The notes below the pieces were generated by a model. That model saw only the letters and a list, made by a program, of their open reading frames with translations, had not been told where the DNA came from and ran no database searches. 64,000 bases of DNA from Ramlibacter humi (lineage in GTDB: Bacteria; Pseudomonadota; Gammaproteobacteria; Burkholderiales; Burkholderiaceae_C), in NCBI RefSeq assembly GCF_004681975.1, contig NZ_SMLK01000001.1:930001-994000 (forward strand). The letters run 5' to 3'. The position numbers and the translations under genes are program-made. Of this stretch, positions 28,191 to 39,700 are shown in pieces. Within the stretch, counting starts at the first letter, position 1, and every line of letters starts with the position of its first letter.

Positions 28191-28904
28191 ATGACCACCG
28201 CCCTCATCCAGGCCACCGGCCTGCATACCTACTACGGCCAGAGCCACATCCTGCGCGGCGTGGACTTCCACGTCGGCCGCGGCGAGACCATCGGCCTGAT
28301 GGGCCGCAACGGCATGGGCAAGAGCACGCTGCTGAAGACCTTGATGGGCCTGGTCAAGCCGCGCGAAGGCCGGGTGCAGGTGATGGGCCGAGACATGACC
28401 GGCCGCGCGCCGTACGAGATCGCGCAGCTGGGCGTGGCCTACGTCCCCGAAGGCCGCGGCATCTTCGGCAACCTGAGCGTGGTCGAGAACCTGAAGATGG
28501 CCGCGCGCCCCGGCACCCGCGGGCAGCGCGACTGGACTTACGACCGCGTGCTGGACACCTTTCCGCGGTTGAGCGAACGCCTGTCGCACGGCGGCCAGCA
28601 ACTGTCGGGCGGCGAACAGCAGATGCTGACCATCGGCCGCGCGCTGATGACCAACCCCGACGTGCTCATCCTCGACGAAGCCACGGAAGGGCTGGCGCCG
28701 CTGATCGCGCGCGAGATCTGGCGCATCTGCGGACTCATCCGCGAATCCGGCATCTCGACCGTGATCGTTGACAAAAACTGGAAGCACGTGACACAGCTCA
28801 CGAACCGTAACCTGATCCTCGTCAAGGGCGAGATCGTGTTCAGCGGCACTTCCGACGAGCTGCTGTCACAGCCGCAACTGCTGGCCCAGCACCTCGGCGT
28901 CTGA
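28191..28904 (+). CDS. ABC transporter ATPase, LivF family
   Basis: A 237-residue ATPase with Walker A GRNGMGKST, the LivF-type VAYVPEGRGIFGNLSVVEN segment, signature LSGGEQQMLTIGRAL and Walker B VLILDEATEGLAP. The position of the usual VEQ/VEH switch reads VIVDKNWKHV, a known variation in some LivF proteins from aromatic-acid importers (from general family knowledge; not verified here). It completes the transporter. The 146-base gap to the livG-like gene is almost entirely repeat. Confidence 0.93.
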   Translation: MTTALIQATGLHTYYGQSHILRGVDFHVGRGETIGLMGRNGMGKSTLLKTLMGLVKPREGRVQVMGRDMTGRAPYEIAQLGVAYVPEGRGIFGNLSVVENLKMAARPGTRGQRDWTYDRVLDTFPRLSERLSHGGQQLSGGEQQMLTIGRALMTNPDVLILDEATEGLAPLIAREIWRICGLIRESGISTVIVDKNWKHVTQLTNRNLILVKGEIVFSGTSDELLSQPQLLAQHLGV

Positions 28905-28919
28905 TCCAGCGCCGCTAGA

Positions 28920-29044
28920 GGCGAACTCCTTTACGCAGAGGACGCGGAGCAAGCGCAGAGTTCGCAGAGAAAACCCTCAAAGTTTTCTTGCATCCTCTGC
29001 GCTCTCTGCGAAACCTCTGCGCCCTCTGCGTAAGGGAGTCCGCT
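28920..29044. repeat. CGCAGAG-rich palindromic element, family C (copy 3)
   Basis: GCGAACTCCTTTACGCAGAG (28921-28940) mirrors CTCTGCGTAAGGGAGTCCGC (29024-29043), with internal CGCAGAG/CTCTGCG units. It follows the end of the transporter operon. Confidence 0.88.
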
Positions 29045-29262
29045 CCCGCATTTGCCCAGCTCAGCCATTGCAAACGCTTGTCGGCTGAGATCTCGCGGTA
29101 GCGCACCGTAACGGCTCGCGGCCGAGCTACGTTCGCGCCCGCGCGGACGTCAGCGGAATCGACACGCACCTGTAGGTTCCCGCCTACTCCCATTGCGCTG
29201 CGCCTCCTTCATCCTTCGCGGCCCGCGCCCAACAGAATTTCTTCTCACGCAAGTTACGAGAC
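29045..29262. other. Upstream region of the glycogen operon
   Basis: With the preceding C repeat this makes about 358 bases without a gene. I find no clear -10/-35 pair, no riboswitch and no strong ribosome-binding site before the glgB ATG at 29263. A GCTCAGCC...GGCTGAG pair (29060-29067 with 29083-29089) and several GC-rich short stems are present. The operon promoter is presumably here. Confidence 0.4.
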
Positions 29263-31209
29263 ATGACGTCCGCACAACTCCAATCCGGCGCCGTGAGCTC
29301 GACCGTCCCGACCGGGGATCGCAGGGCGGCACGGCCGAGCCACCACTTCCGCCAGTACGACGTGATGGGAGCGCACCCCGACGGCAGCGGCACGCGCTTC
29401 ACGGTCTGGGCGCCCAACGCGCGCAGCCTGGGTGTGGCCGGCTCTTTCAACGGCTGGCACTGCGAGCCGCTGCAGCGCATCGAGGACGGCAGCGGCCTGT
29501 GGCACGGGCGCGTCGAGGGCGCGCGGCCCGGCGACTACTACAAGTACCGCATCCAGGGCGCGCACGGCCAGTGGTTCGACAAGGCCGACCCCTACGCCTT
29601 CCGCTGCGAGCACCCGCCCGGCACGGCGTCGCAGGTCTGGGACCTGTCGCACAGCTGGGGCGACCGCGAGTGGATGTCGCAGCGCGGCCAGCGCCAGTCG
29701 CACCGCGAGGCCATGTCCATCTACGAGGTGCACCTGGGTTCGTGGCAGCGCGAGGAGGACGGTCGCGTCCTCAACTACCGCGACCTGGCCGTGCGCCTGG
29801 CTTCGCACTGCCGCACGATGGGCTTCACGCACGTGGAGCTGATGCCCATCGCCGAGCACCCGTTCTACGGCTCCTGGGGCTACCAGACCACCGGCTACTA
29901 CGCGCCCACCGCGCGCTACGGCACGCCGCAGGACCTGATGGTGCTGGTGGACACGCTGCACCAGCACGGCATCGGCGTGCTGCTGGACTGGGTGGGTTCG
30001 CACTTCCCCAGCGACTGGCACGCCCTCGCCCGCTTCGACGGCACCGAGCTGTACGAGCACGCCGACCCGCGCCTGGGTTTCCATCCGCAGTGGCAGAGCC
30101 TGATCTTCAACTACGGCCGCTATGAAGTCCGCGACTTCCTGATCAGCAACGCGTTGTTCTGGCTGGAGAAGTACCACTTCGACGGCCTGCGCGTGGATGC
30201 GGTGGCATCCATGCTGTACCTGGACTTCGCGCGCGAGCCGGGCGAGTGGATCCCCAACCAGTTCGGCGGCAACCAGAACCTGGAAGCGGTGCGCTTCCTG
30301 CAGGACCTGAACAGCGCCGTGTACGCCGCCTTCCCCGACGTGCACATGATCGCGGAGGAATCCACCGCCTGGGCCGGCGTGTCGCGCCCCGTGCACCACG
30401 GCGGCCTGGGTTTCGGCATGAAGTGGAACATGGGCTGGATGAACGACACGCTGCGCTACATGCAGCGGCCCCACTTCTACCGGCGCTGGCACGGCGACGA
30501 CATCCGCTTCAGCTCGGTCTACGCGTTCAACGAGAACTTCGTGCTGCCGCTGTCGCACGACGAGGTGGTGTACGGCAAGGGCAGCCTGCTCGGCCGCCAG
30601 CCCGGCGACGAATGGCAGCGCTTCGCGGGCCTGCGCGCCCTGTACGGCTACATGTGGGCCCACCCGGGCAAGAAGCTGCTCTTCATGGGCGGCGAGTTCG
30701 GCCAGCTGCAGGAATGGCACCACGAGCGCACGCTCGACTGGCACCTGTGGGCGCGGCCGCTGCACGCCGGCGTGGCGCGCTGGGTGGCCGACCTGAATGC
30801 CGCGTACCGCCGGTGGCCGGCGCTGCACGTCAACGACTTCCATGGCGAGGGGTTCTCGTGGTTGCCGGTCGACGTGGCCGAGCCGCAGACGGTGCTGGCT
30901 TTCGCGCGGCGGGGCGGGCCCGGCGACGCGCTGGCGGTGGCCCTCGTCAACATGACCCCGGAGCCGCGCCACGGACTGCGGCTCGGACTGCCCCATGCCG
31001 GCACGTGGCACGAGTTGCTCAACAGCGACGCCGTGCACTACGGCGGCAGCGGCATGGGCAACCTCGGCCGCGTGGAAGCGGACGAGACACCCCTGGCCGG
31101 CGCGCCGGCCAGCGCTTCGCTCACCTTGCCGCCCTTGTCGGTCCTCGTCCTCGTGGACCGCGACCCGAATGCAACGATCTCTGGAGGAGTCCCCCATGTC
31201 CGCTCATAG
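29263..31209 (+). CDS. glgB: 1,4-alpha-glucan branching enzyme
   Basis: A 648-residue GH13 enzyme that introduces alpha-1,6 branches into glycogen. Residues 40-130 are the CBM48-like N-terminal domain ([20 protein letters not shown]). The catalytic barrel carries the nucleophile Asp312 in [15 protein letters not shown] and the general acid Glu365 in MIAEEST, with [14 protein letters not shown] near the third catalytic aspartate. It lacks the longer first N-terminal domain of the E. coli enzyme and so belongs to the shorter class. It is the first gene of the glycogen/trehalose operon, and its end overlaps glgC by 14 bases. Confidence 0.95.
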   Translation: MTSAQLQSGAVSSTVPTGDRRAARPSHHFRQYDVMGAHPDGSGTRFTVWAPNARSLGVAGSFNGWHCEPLQRIEDGSGLWHGRVEGARPGDYYKYRIQGAHGQWFDKADPYAFRCEHPPGTASQVWDLSHSWGDREWMSQRGQRQSHREAMSIYEVHLGSWQREEDGRVLNYRDLAVRLASHCRTMGFTHVELMPIAEHPFYGSWGYQTTGYYAPTARYGTPQDLMVLVDTLHQHGIGVLLDWVGSHFPSDWHALARFDGTELYEHADPRLGFHPQWQSLIFNYGRYEVRDFLISNALFWLEKYHFDGLRVDAVASMLYLDFAREPGEWIPNQFGGNQNLEAVRFLQDLNSAVYAAFPDVHMIAEESTAWAGVSRPVHHGGLGFGMKWNMGWMNDTLRYMQRPHFYRRWHGDDIRFSSVYAFNENFVLPLSHDEVVYGKGSLLGRQPGDEWQRFAGLRALYGYMWAHPGKKLLFMGGEFGQLQEWHHERTLDWHLWARPLHAGVARWVADLNAAYRRWPALHVNDFHGEGFSWLPVDVAEPQTVLAFARRGGPGDALAVALVNMTPEPRHGLRLGLPHAGTWHELLNSDAVHYGGSGMGNLGRVEADETPLAGAPASASLTLPPLSVLVLVDRDPNATISGGVPHVRS

Positions 31210-32475
31210 GAATGTCCTGGCCTTCGTGATGGCAGGCGGCGAAGGCTCTCGCCTGCACCCGCTGACCGCGGAACGCTGCAAGCCCGCGGTGCCCTTCAAC
31301 GGCAAGCACCGCATCGTCGACTTCGTGCTGTCCAACCTGGTCAATTCCGAGATCTACTCGACCTACCTGCTGGTGCAGTACAAGAGCCAGTCGCTGATCG
31401 AGCACGTGCGCCAGACGTGGACCATGGCGCGCTTCATGCCGCAGCACTTCATCACCTGCGTGCCGCCGCAGATGCGCAATGGCCCGGAGTGGTTCCAGGG
31501 CACGGCCGACGCGGTGTACCAGAACATCCACCTGATCGAGAGCATGAAGCCCGACATCGTGGCGGTGTTCGGCGCGGACCACATCTACCGCATGGACATC
31601 CGGCAGATGATCGACTTCCACATCCAGAGCGGCGCGGCCGCCAGCGTCGCCACGCTGCCCGTGCGCCTGTCGCAGAGCGGCCAGTTCGGCATCGTCGAGA
31701 TCGACGACAACAACCGGATCACCGACTTCATGGAAAAGCCGAAGAAGTGCAAGCCGATGCCCGGCAGCCACACCCACGCGCTCGGCTCCATGGGCAACTA
31801 CATCTTCAACGCCGACGTGCTGCTGGAGCAGCTGCGCAAGATGCACGAGAACGGCACCAGCGACTTCGGCAAGCACATCCTGCCCAGCATGGTGAAGAGC
31901 CACAAGCTGGTGGCGTACGACTTCGATACCAACCACATCCCCGGCACCGAGCCGTACGAGGAGCATGCCTACTGGCGCGACGTGGGCACCATCGACGCCT
32001 ACTTCGAGGCGCACTTCGACACGCTGGGCGCGGCGCCCAAGTTCCGCATGACCAACTCGCGCTGGCCGATCTACGCCAGCCCCGACCAGGCCGAATCGGC
32101 CCAGATCGAGAACGGCGTCATCAACCGCTCGGTGGTGGGCTCGGGCAGCATCGTCGACGGCGCGTCGCTCGACCACGCCATGCTGCGCCGCTCGGTGCAC
32201 GTGGACCGCGGCGCGCGGCTGGAGCACTGCATCGTGATGGAGCGCAGCCGCATCGGCCGAGGCGCCCAGGTGCAGCGCGCCATCATCGACCAGGACAACG
32301 ACGTGCCGCCCGGCGAGCGCATCGGCTTCGACCTGGACCAGGACCGCCGCCGTTTCCACGTCACCGAAAGCGGCATCGTGGTTGTGCCGGCCGGCTACTT
32401 CAGGGCCGGGGCCAGGCACGTCAGCCAGGCCCGCAGCATCGTCCGCGCCGGCAAGGGGCGGCTGGAGGTGGTTGC

Positions 32476-32479
<4 letters not shown>
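31196..32479 (+). CDS. glgC: Glucose-1-phosphate adenylyltransferase (ADP-glucose pyrophosphorylase)
   Basis: A 427-residue enzyme making ADP-glucose from ATP and glucose-1-phosphate, the controlled step of glycogen synthesis. The N-terminal nucleotidyltransferase domain has [32 protein letters not shown] and [22 protein letters not shown] gives the sugar-phosphate site. The C-terminal left-handed beta helix (about residues 295-410) carries the allosteric region. ATG 31196 is chosen because CTGGAGGAG precedes it. It overlaps glgB upstream and glgX downstream (ATGA), indicating coupling. Confidence 0.96.
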
Positions 32480-34634
<2,155 letters not shown>

Positions 34635-34638
<4 letters not shown>

Positions 34639-36584
34639 AGCAGGCGCACCGCATGCCCTTCGGGGCACACCTGAAGCCGCAGGGCGGCGTGGAGTTCCGG
34701 TTGTGGGCGCCGGGGGCGAAGCAGGCCGCGGTCGTGACGTATGAGCCTCCGTCCGTTCCCGGCTCCGTTCGCCCTGGGCTTGTCGAAGGGCGAGGCGCGG
34801 CCCCCGGCCCTTCGACGGAGCTCAGGACAGGCTTCGGCAAGCTCAGCCCGGACGGCGGGGTGGTTCATCCCGCTCAGCGTGACGCCCAGGGCTGGTGGTC
34901 CTGCGAAGTCGTCGACGCGAAGGCCGGCACACTCTACCACTGGCGCATCGACGACGAACTCAACGTCCCCGACCCGGCATCGCGCTGCAACCCGCGCGGC
35001 GTGCACGCACCCAGCGCTGTCGTGGATCCGCTGGCGTTCGAGTGGGATGACGGCTGGCACGGCCGCCCCTGGCACGAGGTGGTGCTGTACGAATTGCACA
35101 TCGGCGCATTCACGCCCGAAGGCACATTCGTCGCGGCCGGGAAGCGCCTGGCCGAACTGAAGGACCTGGGCATCACGGCGGTGGAGTTGATGCCCCTGGC
35201 CGACTTTCCCGGCCGCTTCGGGTGGGGTTACGACGGCGTGCTGCCCTACGCGCCGCACGCGGCCTACGGCACGCCGGACGAACTGAAGCACTTCATCCAG
35301 GCCGCGCACCGGCTGGGGCTGATGGTGTTCCTGGACGTGGTCTACAACCACTTCGGCCCGGAAGGCAACTACCTGCACCGCTACGCGCCGGACTTCTTCT
35401 CGAAGACGCACAGCAGCCCGTGGGGCGCCGCGATCAACTTCGACGGCGAAGGCAGCTGGGTGCGCGAGTTCTTCATCGAGAACGCGGTGTACTGGACCAC
35501 CGAATACCGCTTCGACGGCCTGCGGCTGGACGCGGTGCACGCCATCCACGACGCCAGCCAGCCCCACGTGCTGGAGGAACTGTCGCGCCGTGTTCGCGAG
35601 GCCACCGGCGGCCGCCACGTGCACCTGGTGCTGGAAAACGAAAACAACAACCACGAACGGCTGGCCCCGGGCCCCGAGCCCGGCCGCTACGACGGGCAGT
35701 GGAACGACGACTTCCACCACGCGCTGCACGTGGCCATGACGGGCGAGACCCAGGGCTATTACCACGACTACGGCCGCCTGCCGGGCGAGGACGCACTCGA
35801 CCTGCTGGCGCGCTGCCTCACCCACGGCATGCTGTTCGAGGACAGCAAGCGCAAGCCGGGCGGCGCGCGCGTGAATCCGCGCGCCACGCCGCCGGTGCCG
35901 CTCACGGCGCTGGTGAACTTCGCGCACAACCACGACCAGGTGGGCAACGGCGCGTTCGGCGAGCGCCTGTCGCAGCTGGCTGGACCCGATGCCGCGCCGC
36001 TCGCGACCCTGTTGGCGCTGTTGACGCCCGCGGTGCCGATGCTGTTCCTGGGCGAAGAGTTCGGCAGCACGCACCCGTGGCTGTACTTTGCCGATTGGGA
36101 AGGCGACCTGAAGAAGGCGGTTCGGGAAGGCCGCAAGCGCGAGTTCGGCCACGTGACGAAGGAGGTCGACGGCAAGCCGGTGCCGCTGCCCGACCCCTGC
36201 AGCGCGGAAACTTTCGAAGCCAGCAGGCCGACGGCGCAGGAGCGCGACAGCGAGCGCGGCAGGCAGTGGCTGGCGATGGTGCGCGATGCCCTAGCCGCGC
36301 GCCGGCAATTCATCCTGCCGCGGCAATCGCAGTTGATCACCGGCCAACACACGCACCAGCGGGTGGGCGCGCGCGGCATCGCGGTGCAGTGGCGGTATGA
36401 GGATGGGCAGGTGCTGTCGCTGGAGGTGAACCTCGGCGGCGAACCGGTGCAGGCGGGAGCCCTGCGGACCGGACCGGTCGAAGCGCAAGATGTCTTCCGC
36501 CACCGCTGGCCCAGGGAAACACCCGATGGCGTGTGGCCCGCCTGGGCCGCGCGTTGGCGAATCGGCGCGGAGATCACGCAATGA
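34635..36584 (+). CDS. treZ: Malto-oligosyltrehalose trehalohydrolase with repeat-derived insertion
   Basis: A 649-residue GH13 enzyme releasing trehalose from maltooligosyl trehalose. The barrel shows RFGWGYDGVLPYAPHAAYG, LDVVYNHFGPEGNYL, nucleophile Asp299 in FDGLRLDAVHAI, acid Glu334 in LVLENENNNHERL, and NFAHNHDQVGNGAFGER. The N-terminal beta-domain is interrupted. Residues about 43-74 (between AAVVTYEPPS and GGVVHPAQRDAQGWW) are the in-frame translation of a family B palindromic repeat and extend a loop between two strands. The enzyme is longer than usual by about that amount. All catalytic residues are intact, so it is probably active. Confidence 0.93.
34763..34856. repeat. Palindromic element, family B (copy 3), inside treZ
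   Basis: Units CCGTTCGCCCTGGGCTTGTC-GAAGG, CCCTTCGACGGAGCTCAGGA-CAGG and CTTCGGCAAGCTCAGCCCGG-ACGG lie within the treZ reading frame without breaking it. They are more diverged than the intergenic copies. Confidence 0.82.
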
Positions 36585-36600
36585 GGAACCCGGCCCCCTG

Positions 36601-36691
36601 TGTCATCCCGGCGAACGCCGGGATCCACCTCCCGCACGCGGGCATCGCATGGACGCGATTCGGTGGATGCCGGGTCGAGCCCTGCATGACA
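36601..36691. repeat. REP-like palindromic element, family A (copy 4)
   Basis: TGTCATCCCGGCGAACGCCG-GGATCCACC (36601-36629) is mirrored by GGTGGATGCCGGGTCGAGCC-CTGCATGACA (36662-36691). It fills the gap between treZ and the malQ-treY fusion, the only gap in the operon. Confidence 0.82.
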
Positions 36692-36723
36692 AGGTTGGTT
36701 GCGGTGCGTCGCAAAACAAGAAC

Positions 36724-39700
36724 ATGAGCCTCGAGAACAACGACTTCGACGACCTCGCCCGCCAGGCCGAGCGGCACGGCGTCGCGCTGCGCTACCACTC
36801 CTTCTGGGGCGAAGACAAGCAAGTCGCGCCGGAAGTGCTGGACCAGGCGCTCACCAGCATGGGCCTGCGCCACACGCCCGAGCCGCAATCGCAAGGCCTG
36901 CCGCCAGTGCAGGTGGTGCAGGAGAACGCACCTTCGCGCATCGCCTGGCACGGCGCCGGCACGCGCTGGTCGATCACATCCGAGCGAGGCGGCGCACCGC
37001 TGCACCAAGGCGACGTGCAGCACGATGCTGACCACGCCGCCATCCACCTGCCTGCCCTGCCCGCCGGCTACTGGCACCTCACGCTCGACGGCGACCCGCA
37101 GGCGCTCTGCGTCGTGGCCGCCGCACCGCGCAAGTGCTGGGCGCCCAGCGCGCTGCTGGAAGGCCAGCGCTGGTGGGGCTGCACCATCCAGCTGTACGCG
37201 CTGCGCTCCGGCCGCAACTGGGGCATCGGCGATTTCGGCGACCTGCGCCGGCTGGTGGACACTGCCGCGCGGCAAGGCGCTTCGTTCATCGGGCTGTCGC
37301 CGCTGCACGCGCTGTTCCCGCATCGCCCTGAAGTCGCCAGCCCCTACAGCCCTTCCAGCCGCACCGCGCTGAACCCCGTGTACCTGGACGTGCAGGCGCT
37401 GGCCGACCTGTCGGGCTGCGACGAAGCGCGCCGCAAGCTGCACGACGAGGAATTCCAGGACCGCCTGCGCCGCCTGCGCGAAGCCGAGCTGGTGGACTAC
37501 CCCGGCGTGGCTTCGGCCAAGGAGGAGATGCTGGCCATCCTGTGGCGGCACTTCGAACAGCACGAGATGCACCCGGGCAGCTCGCGCGGCGCGCACTTCG
37601 TTCGCTTCATGCAGGAGCGCGAAGACACGCTGGGCCTGCACGCGCTGTTCGAGGCGCTGCAGGCGCACCTGCATGCCGCCGACGCCAACGCATGGGGCTG
37701 GCCCGCGTGGCCGGACGAGTACAAGGACCCGCGCGGCGCCGCGGTGCAGGCCTTCCGCCGCGATCACGCATCCGCCGTGCAGTTCCGCTTCTGGCTGCAA
37801 TGGCTGGCCGAAGTGCAGCTCGAATCCGTGCAGCGCTACGCGAAGACGCGCGGCATGGGCCTCGGCCTGTACTGCGACCTGGCCGTGGGCGTCAACGAAG
37901 GCGGCGCCGAAACCTGGGTCCAGCCTTCGCTGTACGCGCTGGGCATGCACGTGGGCGCGCCGCCGGACCCGCTGAACGCGCTGGGCCAGGACTGGGGCCT
38001 GCCGCCGCTCAACCCGGTGCAGCTGAAGGCCGCGCGCTACCAGCCTTTCATCGAAACGCTGCGCGCCAACATGCGCCACAGCGGCGCGCTGCGCATGGAC
38101 CACGTGATGGCCCTGATGCGCCTCTTCTGGATCGGCGGCCAGGGCGGCACCTACGTGACCTATCCGCTGGAAGACCTGCTGGGCATCCTGGCGCTGGAAA
38201 GCCATCGCCACCAGTGCCTGGTGATCGGCGAGGACCTGGGCAACGTGGCGCCCGCCATGCGTGAGGCGATGCGCGAGCGCTGCCTGCTGTCGTACCGCCC
38301 GCTGCTGTTCGAACGCACCGAGGACGGCAGCTTCCGCCAGCCGCCCGACTGGCAGCCGCAGGCGCTGGCCGTGGTCAGCACGCACGACCTGCCGACGCTG
38401 CGCGGCTTCTGGCTGGGCGAGGACCTGGAGCAGATCGCCAAGCTGGGCCTGTTCCCCGGCGACGGCGCACGCGAACGTGCGGTGATCGATCGCTCGCAGG
38501 ACCGCGCGCGATTGCTGCTGGCCCTGCAGCACCAGAACCTGCTGCCGCCGGACACCAACGCGCAGCCCACGTCGGTGCCCGATGCCACGCCACCCTTCGT
38601 CGCGGCGGTGTACGCCTACCTGGCGCGCACGCCCAGCTGGCTGGTGGGCGTGCAGTTGGAAGACGTCACCGGGCAGCTGCTGCAGGTGAACGTGCCCGGC
38701 ACGACCGAGGACCGCTTCCCCAATTGGCGGCGCAAGATCAGCGTGGCGGTGGAGGACCTGGCCAGCGACGAGCGCTTCGCCGCCGTCGCCGCCGTGTTGC
38801 GCGCCGAACGCACCGGCCCCGCGCCGGAATCCGCGCCCGCCGAGTTGCCCGCGCTGGAGACGGCCACCATTCCCGTCGCCACCTACCGCGTGCAGTTCCA
38901 CGAAGGCTGCCGCTTTGCCGACGTGGCCGAAGCCGTGCCCTACCTGCATGACCTGGGCATCAGCCACCTGTACAGCTCGCCGTACCTGCGCGCGCGCCCC
39001 GGCAGCACGCATGGCTACGACATCATCGACCACGGCGCCATCAACCCCGAGGTGGGCGACGAGCGCGACTTCGAGCGCATGTGCCGGGCGCTGCGCCGCC
39101 ACGGCATGGGCCAGATGCTGGACCTGGTGCCCAACCACATGGGCGTGCTCGAGGCCGACAACGCGTGGTGGCTGGAAGTGCTGGAGCACGGCCAGGCCTC
39201 CTCGCACGCGCAGACCTTCGACATCGAATGGTCGCCGGCCGCGCCGGAGATGCGCGGCCGGGTGCTGCTGCCGGTGCTGGGCGACCACTACGGCCGCGTG
39301 CTGGAATCGGGCGAGCTGCAGTTGCACTTCTCGCGCGAGAGCGGCGAGTTCGGCCTGCGCTACTGGGACCACCGCTTCCCGATCGACCCGGCGACCTACC
39401 CCGACATCCTGGCCGTGCTGCCCGCGCCGCCCGCGCAGGACGAAGCGGAAAGCGACAGCCACGCGGTCGTCGAATCGGTGCTGGCTTCTTTCGAGCGCCT
39501 GCCGCCGCGCGACAGCCAGGAAGACGACCAGCGCCGCGCCCGCGTGCGCGACGCGGCCATCTACAAGCGCAACCTCGCGCGGCTGGTGGCGCGCAACGAC
39601 TGGCTGGCGCACTGGATCGATTCCTGCGTGCAACGCTTCAACGGCACGGCCGGCGACCCGGCCAGCTTCGACCTGCTGGACAAGCTGATCTCGCGCCAGG

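Noticed and set aside
28046-29044. CRISPR-like array suggested by the repeated CGCAGAG units
   Set aside because: The units are 7 bases, irregularly spaced, palindromic overall and mirrored. There are no constant-length repeats and spacers and no cas genes.
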